Source: Hyphomicrobiales bacterium
GTDB lineage: Bacteria > Pseudomonadota > Alphaproteobacteria > Rhizobiales > Rhizobiaceae
DNA length: 64,000 nucleotides
Direction of reading: 5' to 3'
Assembly (NCBI GenBank): GCA_900468285.1
Contig: UBTF01000004.1
Span: 26,986-90,985 of the forward strand
Below are positions 43,676 through 53,023 of this stretch, piece after piece (within the stretch, counting starts at the first letter, position 1; each line of letters begins with the position of its first letter). The translations under genes were made by a program, and so were the position numbers. Below the pieces are notes generated by a model. The model was not told the origin of the DNA. It did not search any database and saw only the letters and a program-made list of their open reading frames with translations.

Positions 43676-44680
43676 ATGGCATCCCATATCATTGCCGTCT
43701 TCAGCGTTTGTTTCGGAATCCTATTGGCAGGGAGTGCCATGGCCTCGCAGAAAGATGAATCCTACAGGGCTTCGGGGGAGGCGAGGGTAGATGTGGGCGG
43801 CTATTCGCTTAACAGCGTATTGTTGCCTGCGGCCAAGGGCGCGGCACTTCCGCCCGTCGTTTTCATCCACGGCGCGAGCACCAGCCTCTACGACCCCATG
43901 TATGCGTTTCGCGAAAAGCTGGAAGGCAAGGCGACACTGCTTTTCGTTGATCGTCCAGGACACGGCCGATCTGACATAGGGCCCAAAGCGAATGTGCTGC
44001 CGGATGCACAGGCAGACGCCATCGCAACGCTCATGAAAAAGCGCGGCATTCGAAAGGCAATCATTGTCGGCCATTCCTTTGGTGGCGCCATCACAGCAGC
44101 CTTTGCCGTGCGCCATCCGGATATGGTCGAGGGACTGGTCTTCCTTTCGCCTGCGCTCTATCCATGGCCCGGCGGCGTTTCATGGTATTATGACGCAGCC
44201 CGCGTGCCGGTCGCCGGTCTGCTTTTCAGCGCCATCATTGCGCCAGCGGCAGGGGCCATCGCAATCGATGGGGCAGTGAAATCCGTCTTTGCGCCAAATC
44301 CCCGCCCTGCCGATTACATTGCAAAAACCAAGGCTTATCAGGCGCTACGCCCCGTTGCTTTCCGCCACAACGCGCAGGAAGTGGGTGGGCTGAATGCCTG
44401 GGCAAAGACCGCCTCAGGCGAGTTTCGCCACATCAAGGCACCGACCGTGATCATTGCGGGAGATGCCGACAAGGTTGTTTCCACCGAAATCCATTCCCGT
44501 CATCTGGCGCGGGACATACGGGGTGCCGAGTTGATCGTGGTCCATAATCTGGGACACAAGTCCGATTACGTAGCGAGCGATCTGGCGATCGCGGCAATGG
44601 AAAAGATCGCGGGGAAAAAGCGTAACTTGAAAGCCATTGCAAAAACGCTGGAAGCCAAGATTGCCAATGACGGCAAGTGA
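43676..44680 (+). CDS. Secreted or membrane-anchored alpha/beta hydrolase
   Basis: A 334-residue hydrolase with an N-terminal signal or anchor segment (ASHIIAVFSVCFGILLAGSAMA). The core has the oxyanion FIHGAS, VDRPGHGRSD, the nucleophile GHSFGGAI, the acid IAGDADKV and the late His in LGHKSD, so the catalytic triad is complete. The ester or lipid substrate is unknown. I chose ATG 43676 because the signal sequence begins there. The gene is followed by a perfect twelve-base hairpin. Confidence 0.82.
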   Translation: MASHIIAVFSVCFGILLAGSAMASQKDESYRASGEARVDVGGYSLNSVLLPAAKGAALPPVVFIHGASTSLYDPMYAFREKLEGKATLLFVDRPGHGRSDIGPKANVLPDAQADAIATLMKKRGIRKAIIVGHSFGGAITAAFAVRHPDMVEGLVFLSPALYPWPGGVSWYYDAARVPVAGLLFSAIIAPAAGAIAIDGAVKSVFAPNPRPADYIAKTKAYQALRPVAFRHNAQEVGGLNAWAKTASGEFRHIKAPTVIIAGDADKVVSTEIHSRHLARDIRGAELIVVHNLGHKSDYVASDLAIAAMEKIAGKKRNLKAIAKTLEAKIANDGK

Positions 44681-44686
44681 TGAAGA

Positions 44687-44715
44687 ACAGGCCGGTTGAT
44701 CGGCAACCGGCCTGT
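44687..44715. terminator. Twelve-base perfect hairpin between convergent genes
   Basis: ACAGGCCGGTTG (44687-44698) pairs with CAACCGGCCTGT (44704-44715) over a five-base loop. It lies between the convergent hydrolase and DUF4394 genes and may end both transcripts, although the T-runs are short. Confidence 0.65.
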
Positions 44716-44732
44716 ATTCGCTTCAAGACATC

Positions 44733-45518
44733 TTACATCGACAGCACGGCGATCGAGCGGATTGGGTTTTCAGTCCCGGTGATTTCGCCTGCGCTGGTCG
44801 CCTTGCCGGTTTCAAGATTGACCGTGTAGAGCATCTTGCCGGCGGCAAGCCATGCCGTGTTCTTGCCATCGGCCGTGGTCTGGATATCGAAGGCATAGGT
44901 GGCTGGCTTGCCTTCGATGCCAAGCTTGCCGATGGACTTCAGCGTTCCGTCGTTTGGCTTGGTCTGCTGCACCAATGCGCCCGTCGTCGCGTCGATGTTG
45001 TACATCGCGGTCTTTTCAGGCTTGCCGAAGGAGTTGGTGTAGGCTGCGGCAACGACATTCGGCGTTTCGCCCTTGTGCATGTCGCCGTCTTCATAGGCCA
45101 GCGTACCATCGACCGTCACAGCGCCCGTGTCTGGGTGAACGCGGTGATTGGTGGTGCCTGTCATGTAGCGCAGGCGGTCTGCCATGGGGTTGAAATCAAC
45201 GATGACGGGCGCCTGCGTCATGGTCAGCGGCTTGTCCATTTTGGCAACTTCCGTTGCCGCGCCGGTCTCCAGATTGATGGAAACAATGGTGTTGTCAGGT
45301 GTCACGCCGACAACTGTCTTGTTGCCGGGGCGAAAATCAATGCCGACCAGCTTGTCAACGCCGGTCACGTCCATGCTCTTGGTCACGGCTGGCTTTTCGG
45401 TATCGAACATGACGAGTGTCTTGTCGCCGGTCAGTCCCAGAACCGGTGCTGCTGCGGCATAGGTTGCGGTTGCGGCAAGCAGGGCAGAAGCAATCGATGC
45501 TGTGCGAATGATAGTCAT
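44733..45518 (-). CDS. DUF4394 secreted protein
   Basis: A 261-residue predicted periplasmic protein. After a signal peptide (to TYAAA before APVLGL) come beta-propeller-like repeats: LVGIDFRPGNKTVVGV, LRYMTGTTNHRVHPDTGAVTVDG, YNIDATTGALVQQ. VDFNPMADRLR is the family hallmark of DUF4394. Function is unknown. I chose ATG 45518 with GGGAGAAAG in front; the upstream frame to 45653 runs through the promoter. It is divergent from the ECF sigma gene and shares with it a pair of TGCATCC motifs, so it is likely a direct target of that sigma factor. Confidence 0.82.
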   Translation of the reverse strand: MTIIRTASIASALLAATATYAAAAPVLGLTGDKTLVMFDTEKPAVTKSMDVTGVDKLVGIDFRPGNKTVVGVTPDNTIVSINLETGAATEVAKMDKPLTMTQAPVIVDFNPMADRLRYMTGTTNHRVHPDTGAVTVDGTLAYEDGDMHKGETPNVVAAAYTNSFGKPEKTAMYNIDATTGALVQQTKPNDGTLKSIGKLGIEGKPATYAFDIQTTADGKNTAWLAAGKMLYTVNLETGKATSAGEITGTENPIRSIAVLSM

Positions 45519-45587
45519 ATCTTTCTCCCGTGTTGATCTCGTTTTCCAAGAGGCGGCCAGCGATGGCTGTTCAACGCTCTCAAGAGG

Positions 45588-45670
45588 TAGACACACTGGG
45601 TGGGGCGTTTGGATGCAGCCTGCCAAATTTTTTTTGATTTGCATCCATGGCATGATTTCCAGTGTATGAC
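45588..45670. promoter_or_regulatory. Divergent ECF-type promoters with paired TGCATCC -35 elements
   Basis: On the minus strand TGCATCC (45617 to 45611) is followed after 16 bases by GTGTCTA, directed at the DUF4394 gene. On the plus strand TGCATCC (45640-45646) is followed after 18 bases by TATGAC, directed at the sigma gene. The two -35 elements are exact inverse copies 22 bases apart. Confidence 0.5.
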
Positions 45671-45701
45671 GTTATGAACAGATGCAGCGGGAGAGACGCC
45701 T

Positions 45702-46262
45702 TTGGACGTCGTGCAGACACAAGCGGATGATTTTGGCGCGGCGCTTCGCGCCTGTGCGAAAGGTGATCGAAACGGCTTGCGGCTGATTTTCGACAAGGAG
45801 GCGGGGCGGCTCATTGCGGTGGCGCAACGCATTGTACGCCGGCGCGATCTTGCTGAAGAGGTGGTGCAGGAAGCGTTCATCCGCATTTGGAAGAATGCCC
45901 ATCAATATGCACCGGACCGTGGCTCGGCACGCGGCTGGATCTACGCCATCGTTCGCAACCGGGCGCTCAACATGCTGCGGGATGGCAAGCGTGAGGATCT
46001 TCTGACGGGTGACCATCTGGAGGCATTGCAGGAAGCGCAGCATGTGGAGCACATCATGGCGTCCTGGCACAGGCTTGATCAGGACAGCAAGCTGCGCGAC
46101 TGCCTGTCGACGCTGGATGAAACCAGACGCAAAGGCATTCTCATGGCCTATGTCGGTGGCTATACCCATGGCGAAATCGCCGGACGGCTTAAAATCCCAC
46201 TTGGCACGACAAAGTCCTGGATAAGGCGCGGCCTTTCATCGTTGCGGGAGTGCATGGCATGA
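45702..46262 (+). CDS. ECF-family RNA polymerase sigma factor
   Basis: A 186-residue sigma-70-type factor with only regions 2 and 4. Region 2 contains IVRRRDLAEEVVQEAFIRIWKNAHQY and the GWIYAIVRNRALNMLR stretch. Region 4 contains LDETRRKGILMAYVGGYTHGEIAGRL and GTTKSWIRRGLSSLREC. It starts with TTG at 45702, ten bases after GGGAGAG; no in-frame ATG exists nearby. Its stop overlaps the anti-sigma ATG as ATGA. The SigK/RskA-type pairing and linked envelope genes suggest a response to envelope or oxidative stress. Confidence 0.9.
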   Translation: MDVVQTQADDFGAALRACAKGDRNGLRLIFDKEAGRLIAVAQRIVRRRDLAEEVVQEAFIRIWKNAHQYAPDRGSARGWIYAIVRNRALNMLRDGKREDLLTGDHLEALQEAQHVEHIMASWHRLDQDSKLRDCLSTLDETRRKGILMAYVGGYTHGEIAGRLKIPLGTTKSWIRRGLSSLRECMA

Positions 46263-46969
46263 CGCTGATGACGCAAGATATCGCCCGCATCGCCGACGAA
46301 TATGTTCTAGGCCTTCTCGACGACGACGAGATGTCGCGTGTCGAGCAGCAACTCGATGAGAATGCCGCCCTTCGATCGGCCATTGCGGCGAGCCGCGAGC
46401 GGTTCCTGCCCCTCGATACCTCCATCGAGGAGGAAGTACCCAGCGCAAGCCTCTGGACCCGTATCGATGCGGAGCTGGAGAGCACGCCGTCGCAGGCGCA
46501 GGGCACGCGAGACCCCCGGCCAGCGTCAAACGATAACCATCTGTCCTTCTGGAAACGCACGGCTGCCGCGTCATTGGCGGCTTCGCTGTTGTTTGCCGTT
46601 GGTCTCGGATGGTCGCTGACGAGGCAGGTCGATCCCGTGGTCGTCGCGATCTTGCTCAACGATGCCGGTCAGCCTCAGGCTGTTGTCGAAGACTTCAGCG
46701 ACCGGGAGGCCACGATCAGATTGCTCGCGGATTTTGCGGTGCCAGAAGGCAAGACCTTGCAGGTCTGGACCTTGCCCAACCGGGATATGGGCCCGATTTC
46801 GCTAGGCCTCCTCGACAACAGACGCTCCGCCAGATTGGCAACGCCAGCACTACCAGCCCCGAAAAACGATCAGCTTTATGAGATTACCCTCGAACAGGCG
46901 GGCGGATCTCCAACCGGCAGACCGACAGGACCAATACTGGTCAAGGGATTTGGCCGGACTCCTTTGTGA
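46259..46969 (+). CDS. RskA-like anti-sigma factor
   Basis: A 236-residue inner-membrane anti-sigma. The N-terminus IADEYVLGLLDDDEMSRVEQQL is the typical cytoplasmic sigma-binding helix, without the HxxxCxxC zinc motif. One membrane segment (AAASLAASLLFAVGLGWSL) leads to an RskA C-terminal domain (LQVWTLPNRDMGPISLGLLD, YEITLEQAGGSPTGRPTGP). It overlaps the sigma gene by four bases. It holds the sigma factor inactive until a signal at the periplasmic side triggers release or proteolysis; that mechanism is inferred from the family. Confidence 0.88.
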   Translation: MTLMTQDIARIADEYVLGLLDDDEMSRVEQQLDENAALRSAIAASRERFLPLDTSIEEEVPSASLWTRIDAELESTPSQAQGTRDPRPASNDNHLSFWKRTAAASLAASLLFAVGLGWSLTRQVDPVVVAILLNDAGQPQAVVEDFSDREATIRLLADFAVPEGKTLQVWTLPNRDMGPISLGLLDNRRSARLATPALPAPKNDQLYEITLEQAGGSPTGRPTGPILVKGFGRTPL

Positions 46970-46999
46970 GACGGCTTTTAGCAAACAAGGTCGCCTGAA

Positions 47000-47031
47000 A
47001 ACAGAAAGCCCCGGGATCGAAACCCCGGGGC
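47000..47031 (-). terminator. Terminator of the chemoreceptor gene
   Basis: On the minus strand GCCCCGGG pairs with CCCGGGGC and is followed by TTTCTGTTTTC. It lies 35 bases after the chemoreceptor stop codon. Confidence 0.65.
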
Positions 47032-47065
47032 AAGTTCAGGTCACGTTACGGATTGGTGCGGATAC

Positions 47066-49315
47066 TCAGGCTGCCCGGTTCGAGAAGGACGATGAAACCC
47101 GGTTCATGAGCTGCCGTGCATGGGATTTCTTACCGTCTGCGCGACCATGGATTTCGGCATCCGTTTCGAATTTTCCGACAAGCATGAACAAGGCTTCCGC
47201 TTCCTGGGCAAGCGAATGGCTTGCGGCGGTGGACTCCTCGACCATGGCTGCATTCTGTTGTGTTCCCTGATCCATCTGGGCAACCGCCTGATTGATTTCC
47301 TTGATACCCGTGGACTGCTCGCGCGACGCCTCTACGATGGACAGGACGTTGACGCTGATTTCCTTGACCTGCTCGACAATCTGTCCAAGGGCTGTGCCCG
47401 TTTCCCCAACAAGGCCCACACCGTTTTTGACGTGTTCGCCAGACTTTGCGATGAGTGTCTTGATGTCCTTAGCTGCGCTCGCCGACCTTTGGGCAAGCTC
47501 GCGAACCTCTTGCGCTACCACCGCAAAGCCCTTGCCGGCATCGCCCGCCCTCGCTGCTTCAACACCGGCGTTCAGTGCAAGCAGGTTGGTCTGGAACGCG
47601 ATTTCGTCAATCACGCCGATAATGGTCGATATTTCGTTCGACGATGCCTCGATGGCATTCATCGCATTGATGGCGTTGCTCACCACCATGCCGGAATGTT
47701 CCGCGTTCTTGCGTGTCGCAGTCACCAGGTGGCCGGCTTCCTCGGCACGGCGGCTGGTGTCGGCAACAGTCGTGGTGATCTGCTCAAGCGCGGCGGCTGT
47801 TTCCTCAACGGATGCCGCCTGTTGCTCGGTGCGTTTGGCAAGGTCGTCTGCCGCAGCCCGGATCTGCTTGGATCCGGCGGAGATGGCCTGCGCATTGCCG
47901 CTGACATCGACAATGGCGCCTTCCAGCCGCTCGATAGCGCCATTGAAGTCGACGCGAATCTTATCGAGGCGTGCTGCGAATGCCTCGTCGATGCGATAGT
48001 TCAACTTGCCGTTCGCCATTGCCCCAAGGCCCAGCGCAAGCGTATCGACTGCGAACTGCACCTCAGAGGCTTCTTCCGCCTGTCGCTTCTGCTGTGCCAG
48101 ACGCTCACGCTCGGACATCGAGCGATTTGCCTCGGCTTCGGCTTCAAGGCGGATGCGGTCCCGGGCATTTTCCCGGAAGACGGCAACGCACTTGACCATG
48201 TCGCCAATTTCACTGCGATCGGGTACCGCATCCAGCTGTGCGTCGGCGTTGCCGTTCGCAAGTTCGCGCATTGTCTGGACGATGCGCGTTACCGGGCGCG
48301 TGATGGAGCGGGTAACGATCGTCGCCAGAATTGCAACGACAAACAGCACACCAAGCGAGGTGAGAATGGAAACCAGCAATTCTTTCTGCTGTGTCGCTGC
48401 TGAGGCGGACGCATATTCCTCGAGCTCAAGCCCGGTCTGATCTTCTACCGTCTTGAGGGCATTGATGCGATTGGTGGAAGCCTTGTACCAGTCCTCTGCC
48501 GAAACGCTGGCAATATCTCCGCCAAACGGACTTTTAAGTGCAACCTCACGCTGGCGTTCAACCAGTTTTCCGGCGTCGCTTGTCAGAGCAGCCTGCAAAG
48601 CTGCGCGTCCGTCTGCGCCCGCATAGCTGTTGAAGTCTGCGAAATAGACGTTCTGCATGGCGCCAAATTTGATGAATTGCTGATAGCTCTCGGCCTGAAA
48701 CCTGCCAGAAGCAAAAGCCGCCGTGCCAGCCGTACGCTCCTGGCCCGCACGTTCCTTGCCCTGCAGCAAAGCGGAATAGGCGACAATCCGGTTTGAGATA
48801 TTGCTGTCGGTCGTCAGCGAACTCATGGACTCGATCAGTTTGATGATGCTGCCAATCGTATCCGCGAAATAGGCAGCAAGCTCTGGTACAGTCGCTTTGA
48901 GCGCCGTCACGTCGTCGCGCATGGTCTTGAGCCGGTCGAGTTTCCCCTCCGCAACAAGCGCAAGTTCCTTGAGGGCAGGCCCTCCGACATTGTCGCTGGA
49001 GGTGAGATTAAGAGCCTTGAACTTTGCGATCGCTGCGTCTGCGGCAAGTCTCTGCTTTTCCAGAAGCGGACCAAATTCGCCAATGCCTTTTGCACCTACA
49101 AAGCCTGCAGATGCGCCTCGCTCCTTCTGAATTTCATGAATGGTGGCGCCAATAACGGGCGCCATGGATGCAATCTCCGAAACAGACTTGGCGGCAGAAG
49201 CATTTCCCAGACGCAGTATACTATCTTGAACAGCAGCGCCAACAAGCGCAATCGCAGGGATTGCGGCAACAAGGACAACGCGTGTGCTTATCTTTAGATT
49301 ACCAAAAATGCTCAC
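47066..49315 (-). CDS. Methyl-accepting chemotaxis protein with NIT sensor domain
   Basis: A 749-residue chemoreceptor. Membrane segment 1 ([18 protein letters not shown]) is followed by a periplasmic domain of about 290 residues with [16 protein letters not shown], the marker of the NIT domain proposed to sense nitrate and nitrite. Segment 2 ([22 protein letters not shown]) leads to a HAMP domain ([18 protein letters not shown]), a second HAMP-like linker, and a signalling domain with the invariant hairpin [23 protein letters not shown]. No CheR-binding pentapeptide is seen at the C-terminus. It stands alone with its own terminator. Confidence 0.88.
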   Translation of the reverse strand: MSIFGNLKISTRVVLVAAIPAIALVGAAVQDSILRLGNASAAKSVSEIASMAPVIGATIHEIQKERGASAGFVGAKGIGEFGPLLEKQRLAADAAIAKFKALNLTSSDNVGGPALKELALVAEGKLDRLKTMRDDVTALKATVPELAAYFADTIGSIIKLIESMSSLTTDSNISNRIVAYSALLQGKERAGQERTAGTAAFASGRFQAESYQQFIKFGAMQNVYFADFNSYAGADGRAALQAALTSDAGKLVERQREVALKSPFGGDIASVSAEDWYKASTNRINALKTVEDQTGLELEEYASASAATQQKELLVSILTSLGVLFVVAILATIVTRSITRPVTRIVQTMRELANGNADAQLDAVPDRSEIGDMVKCVAVFRENARDRIRLEAEAEANRSMSERERLAQQKRQAEEASEVQFAVDTLALGLGAMANGKLNYRIDEAFAARLDKIRVDFNGAIERLEGAIVDVSGNAQAISAGSKQIRAAADDLAKRTEQQAASVEETAAALEQITTTVADTSRRAEEAGHLVTATRKNAEHSGMVVSNAINAMNAIEASSNEISTIIGVIDEIAFQTNLLALNAGVEAARAGDAGKGFAVVAQEVRELAQRSASAAKDIKTLIAKSGEHVKNGVGLVGETGTALGQIVEQVKEISVNVLSIVEASREQSTGIKEINQAVAQMDQGTQQNAAMVEESTAASHSLAQEAEALFMLVGKFETDAEIHGRADGKKSHARQLMNRVSSSFSNRAA

Positions 49316-49659
49316 TTAGACCTCTATTTCTGGCGGGAGCAAAAATTTCTGCATTCGGCCAAATGGGGATGAAGGATAACAGTTTTGATAAATAACAATT
49401 ATTGATGTTTAGTTATTTTACATACAAAATCATCGCGCTTGCTGAATTAGTGATCATTTATTTTCTTGCGCGCTAAATTCTGGAAGGAAATGAGACTTGG
49501 CATCGTCGCTCCGGCGTCGTCGCCACGGGAACTTTCTTGCCTCACCAAAGAAAAACATCCTTCGGCAGCATCGCATGCCTATTTTTTAGCTGACGCTCAC
49601 GCTCCGTATATCGAGCGAGGGTGACCTGAGTACCAAGGACATTTGATATTGGGGGGAAA
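49316..49659. other. Intergenic region between the chemoreceptor gene and tRNA-Arg
   Basis: An AT-rich 344-base gap carrying the chemoreceptor promoter (around 49370-49440) and the 3' flank of tRNA-Arg. I see no coding sequence or clear terminator. Confidence 0.4.
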
Positions 49660-49736
49660 TGGCGCACCCGACAGGATTCGAACCTGTGACCTTTGGAATC
49701 GGAATCCAACACTCTATCCAGCTGAGCTACGGGTGC
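49660..49736 (-). tRNA. tRNA-Arg (anticodon CCG)
   Basis: On the minus strand the 77 bases form a full cloverleaf. The acceptor GCACCCG pairs with CGGGTGC, the D arm reads AGCTCAGCTGGATAGAGT, the anticodon stem TTGGA/TCCAA encloses loop TTCCGAT with anticodon CCG, and the T arm has GGTTCGAATCC. The CCA end is encoded. It reads the arginine codon CGG. Confidence 0.95.
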
Positions 49737-50175
49737 ATCCGTAAGTGCGATGAATCGCGACTGGTCTTGCTGGTTCTTAGCCTAGCTTGTGGTTTGCATC
49801 AATCTGTAAAATTGGGGAATTGGGTTTGCCGTCAAAAAAACGATCGTCATTTTTGACGATTGTCTATTATTCTTCTCTTTGAGATTGTATTCATTAGTGA
49901 ATTTGAGGTCGCGCCTAGTCTATTTCGAGCGTGGGCGGCGTGCGGGCGCGATCTGTCATTTTTTCTGAGAAGAGGTGTAGTTGCGTTTCCCCTGGACCTG
50001 TTCTAAGGGCCAATCAGGTGCAACCTATGCTAATTTTCTTGTGATTTATAATCTTGACGAATACTCATCACTACAAAACTTTACAGCTTTGCTTTATATA
50101 ATGTTAAATATTGTTCTAATAAACGTATTAAGATAATTAACTGTGATTCATGCTGACGAATCAGAGGGGGCAAAG
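49737..50175. other. AT-rich intergenic region between tRNA-Arg and the MarR gene
   Basis: These 439 bases hold the tRNA promoter on one side and the MarR-gene promoter on the other, with a TATAAT at 50097-50102 as a possible -10 element. The stretch 50040-50140 is very AT-rich. No gene or repeat is recognised. Confidence 0.4.
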
Positions 50176-50685
50176 ATGGCTTTGAGTTGGGCATGTGAAC
50201 AAGGCAGTAGTGATGTAGTTTATGTGGAGGTTGACGGTGTTCCCGTGGCCTCCAAATCTGGGGTCAATTACGCGATCCTGTCGGAGTCTGTCGGCTATCG
50301 CCTGCGAAGGGCACAGCTTTCAGTTGTAAGTAATTTCAACGAAAGTTTGCTGGCATTCGGGCTTCGACCGGCCGACTTTTCCGTCTTGATTGTTGTGGCA
50401 AACAATACGGGCCTCAAGCAGAGTGATGTGGCGGAGGCGCTTGGTATCCAGCGCGCCAACTTCGTCGCCATTATCGATGGTCTTGAGGAGAAGGGCCTTG
50501 TTCATCGGCGTCGTTCAGATTCCGACCGGCGTGTCCATTATATGGAAATGACCGACGAAGGCCGGATCGTTGTCGAGGAGATCACCAAAATCTGGAGAGA
50601 TCACGAAGCAAAGCTCATCAACCGGCTGGGTGGTGAGAATGCGCGTGACCAGCTGATCGGGCTTCTTCGCCGCATCCAGGACTGA
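50176..50685 (+). CDS. MarR-family transcriptional regulator
   Basis: A 169-residue winged-helix regulator. The HTH reads NTGLKQSDVAEALGIQRANFVAIIDGLEEKGLVHRR, and the wing contains RRSDSDRRVHYMEMTDEG, both typical of MarR. An unusual N-terminal extension of about 35 residues precedes the domain. I chose ATG 50176 because GAGGGGGC lies directly upstream; ATG 50143 is an alternative. No obvious target gene is adjacent; the next genes are convergent. MarR members usually bind small phenolic ligands, but none can be assigned. Confidence 0.85.
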   Translation: MALSWACEQGSSDVVYVEVDGVPVASKSGVNYAILSESVGYRLRRAQLSVVSNFNESLLAFGLRPADFSVLIVVANNTGLKQSDVAEALGIQRANFVAIIDGLEEKGLVHRRRSDSDRRVHYMEMTDEGRIVVEEITKIWRDHEAKLINRLGGENARDQLIGLLRRIQD

Positions 50686-50693
50686 TCACAACG

Positions 50694-50760
50694 CATTGCC
50701 CGACCAAGCATCGGGCAATGTTCAAACTGGATCAAAGGTGCGGGGGCGCCTTTGATCCTT
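50694..50760. terminator. Two hairpins between convergent MarR and xylG genes
   Basis: CATTGCCCGA pairs with TCGGGCAATG (50694-50720), and GGATCAAAGG pairs with CCTTTGATCC (50729-50758). Neither is followed by a long T-run. Their position between converging genes suggests transcription end points. Confidence 0.55.
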
Positions 50761-50769
50761 CACGATTTT

Positions 50770-51552
50770 TCAGGATTTCATGGCGCCGGGTCCCGGTGTG
50801 GCACCCGCGGGCACTTTTCCAAGAATGATCATGCCCAAGACTTCATCCTTGGTCACATCCTGCGTTCTGGCGTGTCCCACGACTTTACCGTTTTTCATCA
50901 CGAACACCCGGTCGGCGAGATCGAAGACATCGTGGATGTCGTGGCTGATGAGGAAGATACCGATTCCCTGTTTTTTCAGCTCTTTGACCAGATCGCCCAC
51001 CTGTGCGGTTTCCTGCGGCCCAAGTGCGGCTGTCGGCTCGTCCATGATGAGAATGCGTGCATCGAAGAGAATGGCGCGGGCAATGGCCACGGACTGCCGC
51101 TGTCCGCCCGAAAGCGCCTTTACCGGCTCCTTGAAACGCTTGAAGTTGGGGTTCAGACGCCCCATCACCTCGCGGGTCGAGGCCTCCATGGCGACATCGT
51201 CCAGAGTGCCCCATGGTGTGCGCAGTTCACGGCCAAGATAGAGATTGGCTGCGGCATCGACATTGTCGGCGACGGCGAGCGTCTGATAGATGGTTTCGAT
51301 ACCGTATTTTTTCGCATCGCGAGGATTGCGAATATCGGCTTCTTCCCCGTTAATGAGAATGTCGCCATTGTCTCGGCGATAGGCGCCCGACAGGATCTTG
51401 ATGAGGGTCGATTTGCCAGCGCCATTGTGGCCCAGCAGTGCCACGACTTCACCGCGATGAAGATCGATCGATGCGCTTTCAACCGCATGAATGCCACCGA
51501 AGGAGATGGAAACATTGCGCATTTCCACAAGCGGAGTGGTTTGGTCCGTCAT
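50770..51552 (-). CDS. xylG: Xylose-type sugar ABC transporter ATP-binding protein XylG
   Basis: A 260-residue ABC ATPase with one nucleotide-binding domain: Walker [10 protein letters not shown], signature [14 protein letters not shown], Walker [14 protein letters not shown] and H-loop [10 protein letters not shown]. coli XylG has two such domains in about 510 residues, so this rhizobial form must work as a homodimer. The pairing with XylF and XylH supports xylose import; ribose or another pentose is possible. It lies 20 bases after xylH in the same operon. Confidence 0.87.
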   Translation of the reverse strand: MTDQTTPLVEMRNVSISFGGIHAVESASIDLHRGEVVALLGHNGAGKSTLIKILSGAYRRDNGDILINGEEADIRNPRDAKKYGIETIYQTLAVADNVDAAANLYLGRELRTPWGTLDDVAMEASTREVMGRLNPNFKRFKEPVKALSGGQRQSVAIARAILFDARILIMDEPTAALGPQETAQVGDLVKELKKQGIGIFLISHDIHDVFDLADRVFVMKNGKVVGHARTQDVTKDEVLGMIILGKVPAGATPGPGAMKS

Positions 51553-51572
51553 ATCGGAAACTCCTCTTATTC

Positions 51573-52886
51573 TTACTTGGCTCTGGCGCGGTAAACCGTA
51601 TCCAGCCAGACGGCCAGAACGAGCACCATTCCGATGACAATGCTTTGCAGGGGCGTATCCATGCCTAGCAGCACCATGCCGGAGTTTAAGGATTGCATGA
51701 CAACGGCACCGAGGATGGCCCCGGCGATCGTTCCGGCTCCGCCCGCAAGCGACGTTCCGCCAATGACCGCTGCGGCGATGGTGTAAAGCTCATCCAGCGT
51801 GCCCTGCGCGTTGGTTGCCGCGTTCAGGCGCGCGGTGGAAATGGCCGCGGCGATGGCGCACAGCGCCCCCATCAGCGCGAATATCCTGACCGTGACCCAG
51901 CGGGTCTTGATGCCGGCGAGGACCGCGGCTTCCGGGTTGCCGCCGATGGCGAAGACATAGCGGCCAAAACGGGTGCGGTTGGTGATGAAGTTCATGACGA
52001 TGGCGATGCCAAGCGCAATCAGCACCGGGATTGCAACACCCAGCGAAATCTCCAGTCCGGCGTCAGGCCAGGCAATATTGTTGGCTTCGGCATATTTGCG
52101 CGCCAGATTGACCGGCATGTAATAGCTGTTGAGAATCTTGACGGAGCCGAGCACGATGCCACAGCCAACCAGGCCGACGAAATATTCGGCCCAGATTGGC
52201 TTAAGCGGAAAGCCGAAGCGCTTGCGCTGCCTGCGTGAATTGATGATCGATAGAATAATGAGAACGCAGGCCACAATGCCGACGATCCAGCTTGCCGTTG
52301 CCCCGATGGAGCCATCTGCGCCACCGCCCATCAGCCGGAAACGGGTATCCATCGGCGCAACCGTAGCGCCGCTCGTGACCATCCATGCGGCACCGCGCCA
52401 CACCAGAAGGCCGCCAAGCGTGACGATGAAGGATGGCACATTCATAAATGCGATGATGACACCCTGGAACGCGCCGATGGCTGAGCCCAGTATGAGGCCG
52501 ATGCTCAAGGCAACCATCCATGACATTGGATGGTCATAGCCGAGCCAGCCGGGCAGAAAGCGCGTCTGCGTGACCGCCATGATCATGCCGACGAAGCCGA
52601 GGATGGAGCCGACGGACAGATCGATATTGCGCGTGACGATGACCAGAACCATGCCCGTCGCCATGACGGAGACGGATGCTGCCTGAACGGACAGGTTCCA
52701 GAGGTTGCGCGATGTCAGGAACAGGCCCCCGGACAGGATGTCAAATCCGACCCAGATAACAAACAATGCCACGACCATGCCAAGAAGGCGGGTATCGATT
52801 TCCGTCGCGTTCAAGAATCGTCGCAACGGGTTGCCTTGTTGCGCCGGTGCGCGCGCTTGTGATGCGCCAACGGTTTGGTCCGCCAT
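51573..52886 (-). CDS. xylH: Xylose-type sugar ABC transporter permease XylH
   Basis: A 437-residue permease of the ribose/xylose class with about ten membrane segments. [16 protein letters not shown] and [23 protein letters not shown] are the family motifs. Near the end come [23 protein letters not shown] and [23 protein letters not shown] central cytoplasmic stretch ([17 protein letters not shown]) and an insertion of about 40 residues around 240-280 give the extra length over RbsC. It lies between xylF and xylG. An RNA hairpin separates it from xylF. Confidence 0.88.
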   Translation of the reverse strand: MADQTVGASQARAPAQQGNPLRRFLNATEIDTRLLGMVVALFVIWVGFDILSGGLFLTSRNLWNLSVQAASVSVMATGMVLVIVTRNIDLSVGSILGFVGMIMAVTQTRFLPGWLGYDHPMSWMVALSIGLILGSAIGAFQGVIIAFMNVPSFIVTLGGLLVWRGAAWMVTSGATVAPMDTRFRLMGGGADGSIGATASWIVGIVACVLIILSIINSRRQRKRFGFPLKPIWAEYFVGLVGCGIVLGSVKILNSYYMPVNLARKYAEANNIAWPDAGLEISLGVAIPVLIALGIAIVMNFITNRTRFGRYVFAIGGNPEAAVLAGIKTRWVTVRIFALMGALCAIAAAISTARLNAATNAQGTLDELYTIAAAVIGGTSLAGGAGTIAGAILGAVVMQSLNSGMVLLGMDTPLQSIVIGMVLVLAVWLDTVYRARAK

Positions 52887-52932
52887 ATCTGTTGTTCTCC
52901 CTGATATATGTCATGCCCGCCTCATACCGGTG

Positions 52933-52956
52933 CGCCGCAGGGTTGCCCCTGCGGCG
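52933..52956 (-). repeat. Hairpin between xylF and xylH
   Basis: CGCCGCAGGG pairs perfectly with CCCTGCGGCG over a four-base loop. There is no T-run, so it probably stabilises the xylF message and lowers expression of xylH and xylG relative to the binding protein. Confidence 0.6.
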
Positions 52957-53023
52957 AAGCCTGACGAGACCGCGAAACGCAAGGCCCCCTGCCTTCACGC
53001 GTTTCGCACAGCCCGATACTGGC

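Noticed and set aside
47120..48403. 427-residue frame opposite the chemoreceptor
   Set aside because: Complement of the conserved signalling domain of the chemoreceptor.
49659..49856. 65-residue frame across the tRNA
   Set aside because: It begins inside tRNA-Arg and has no independent support.
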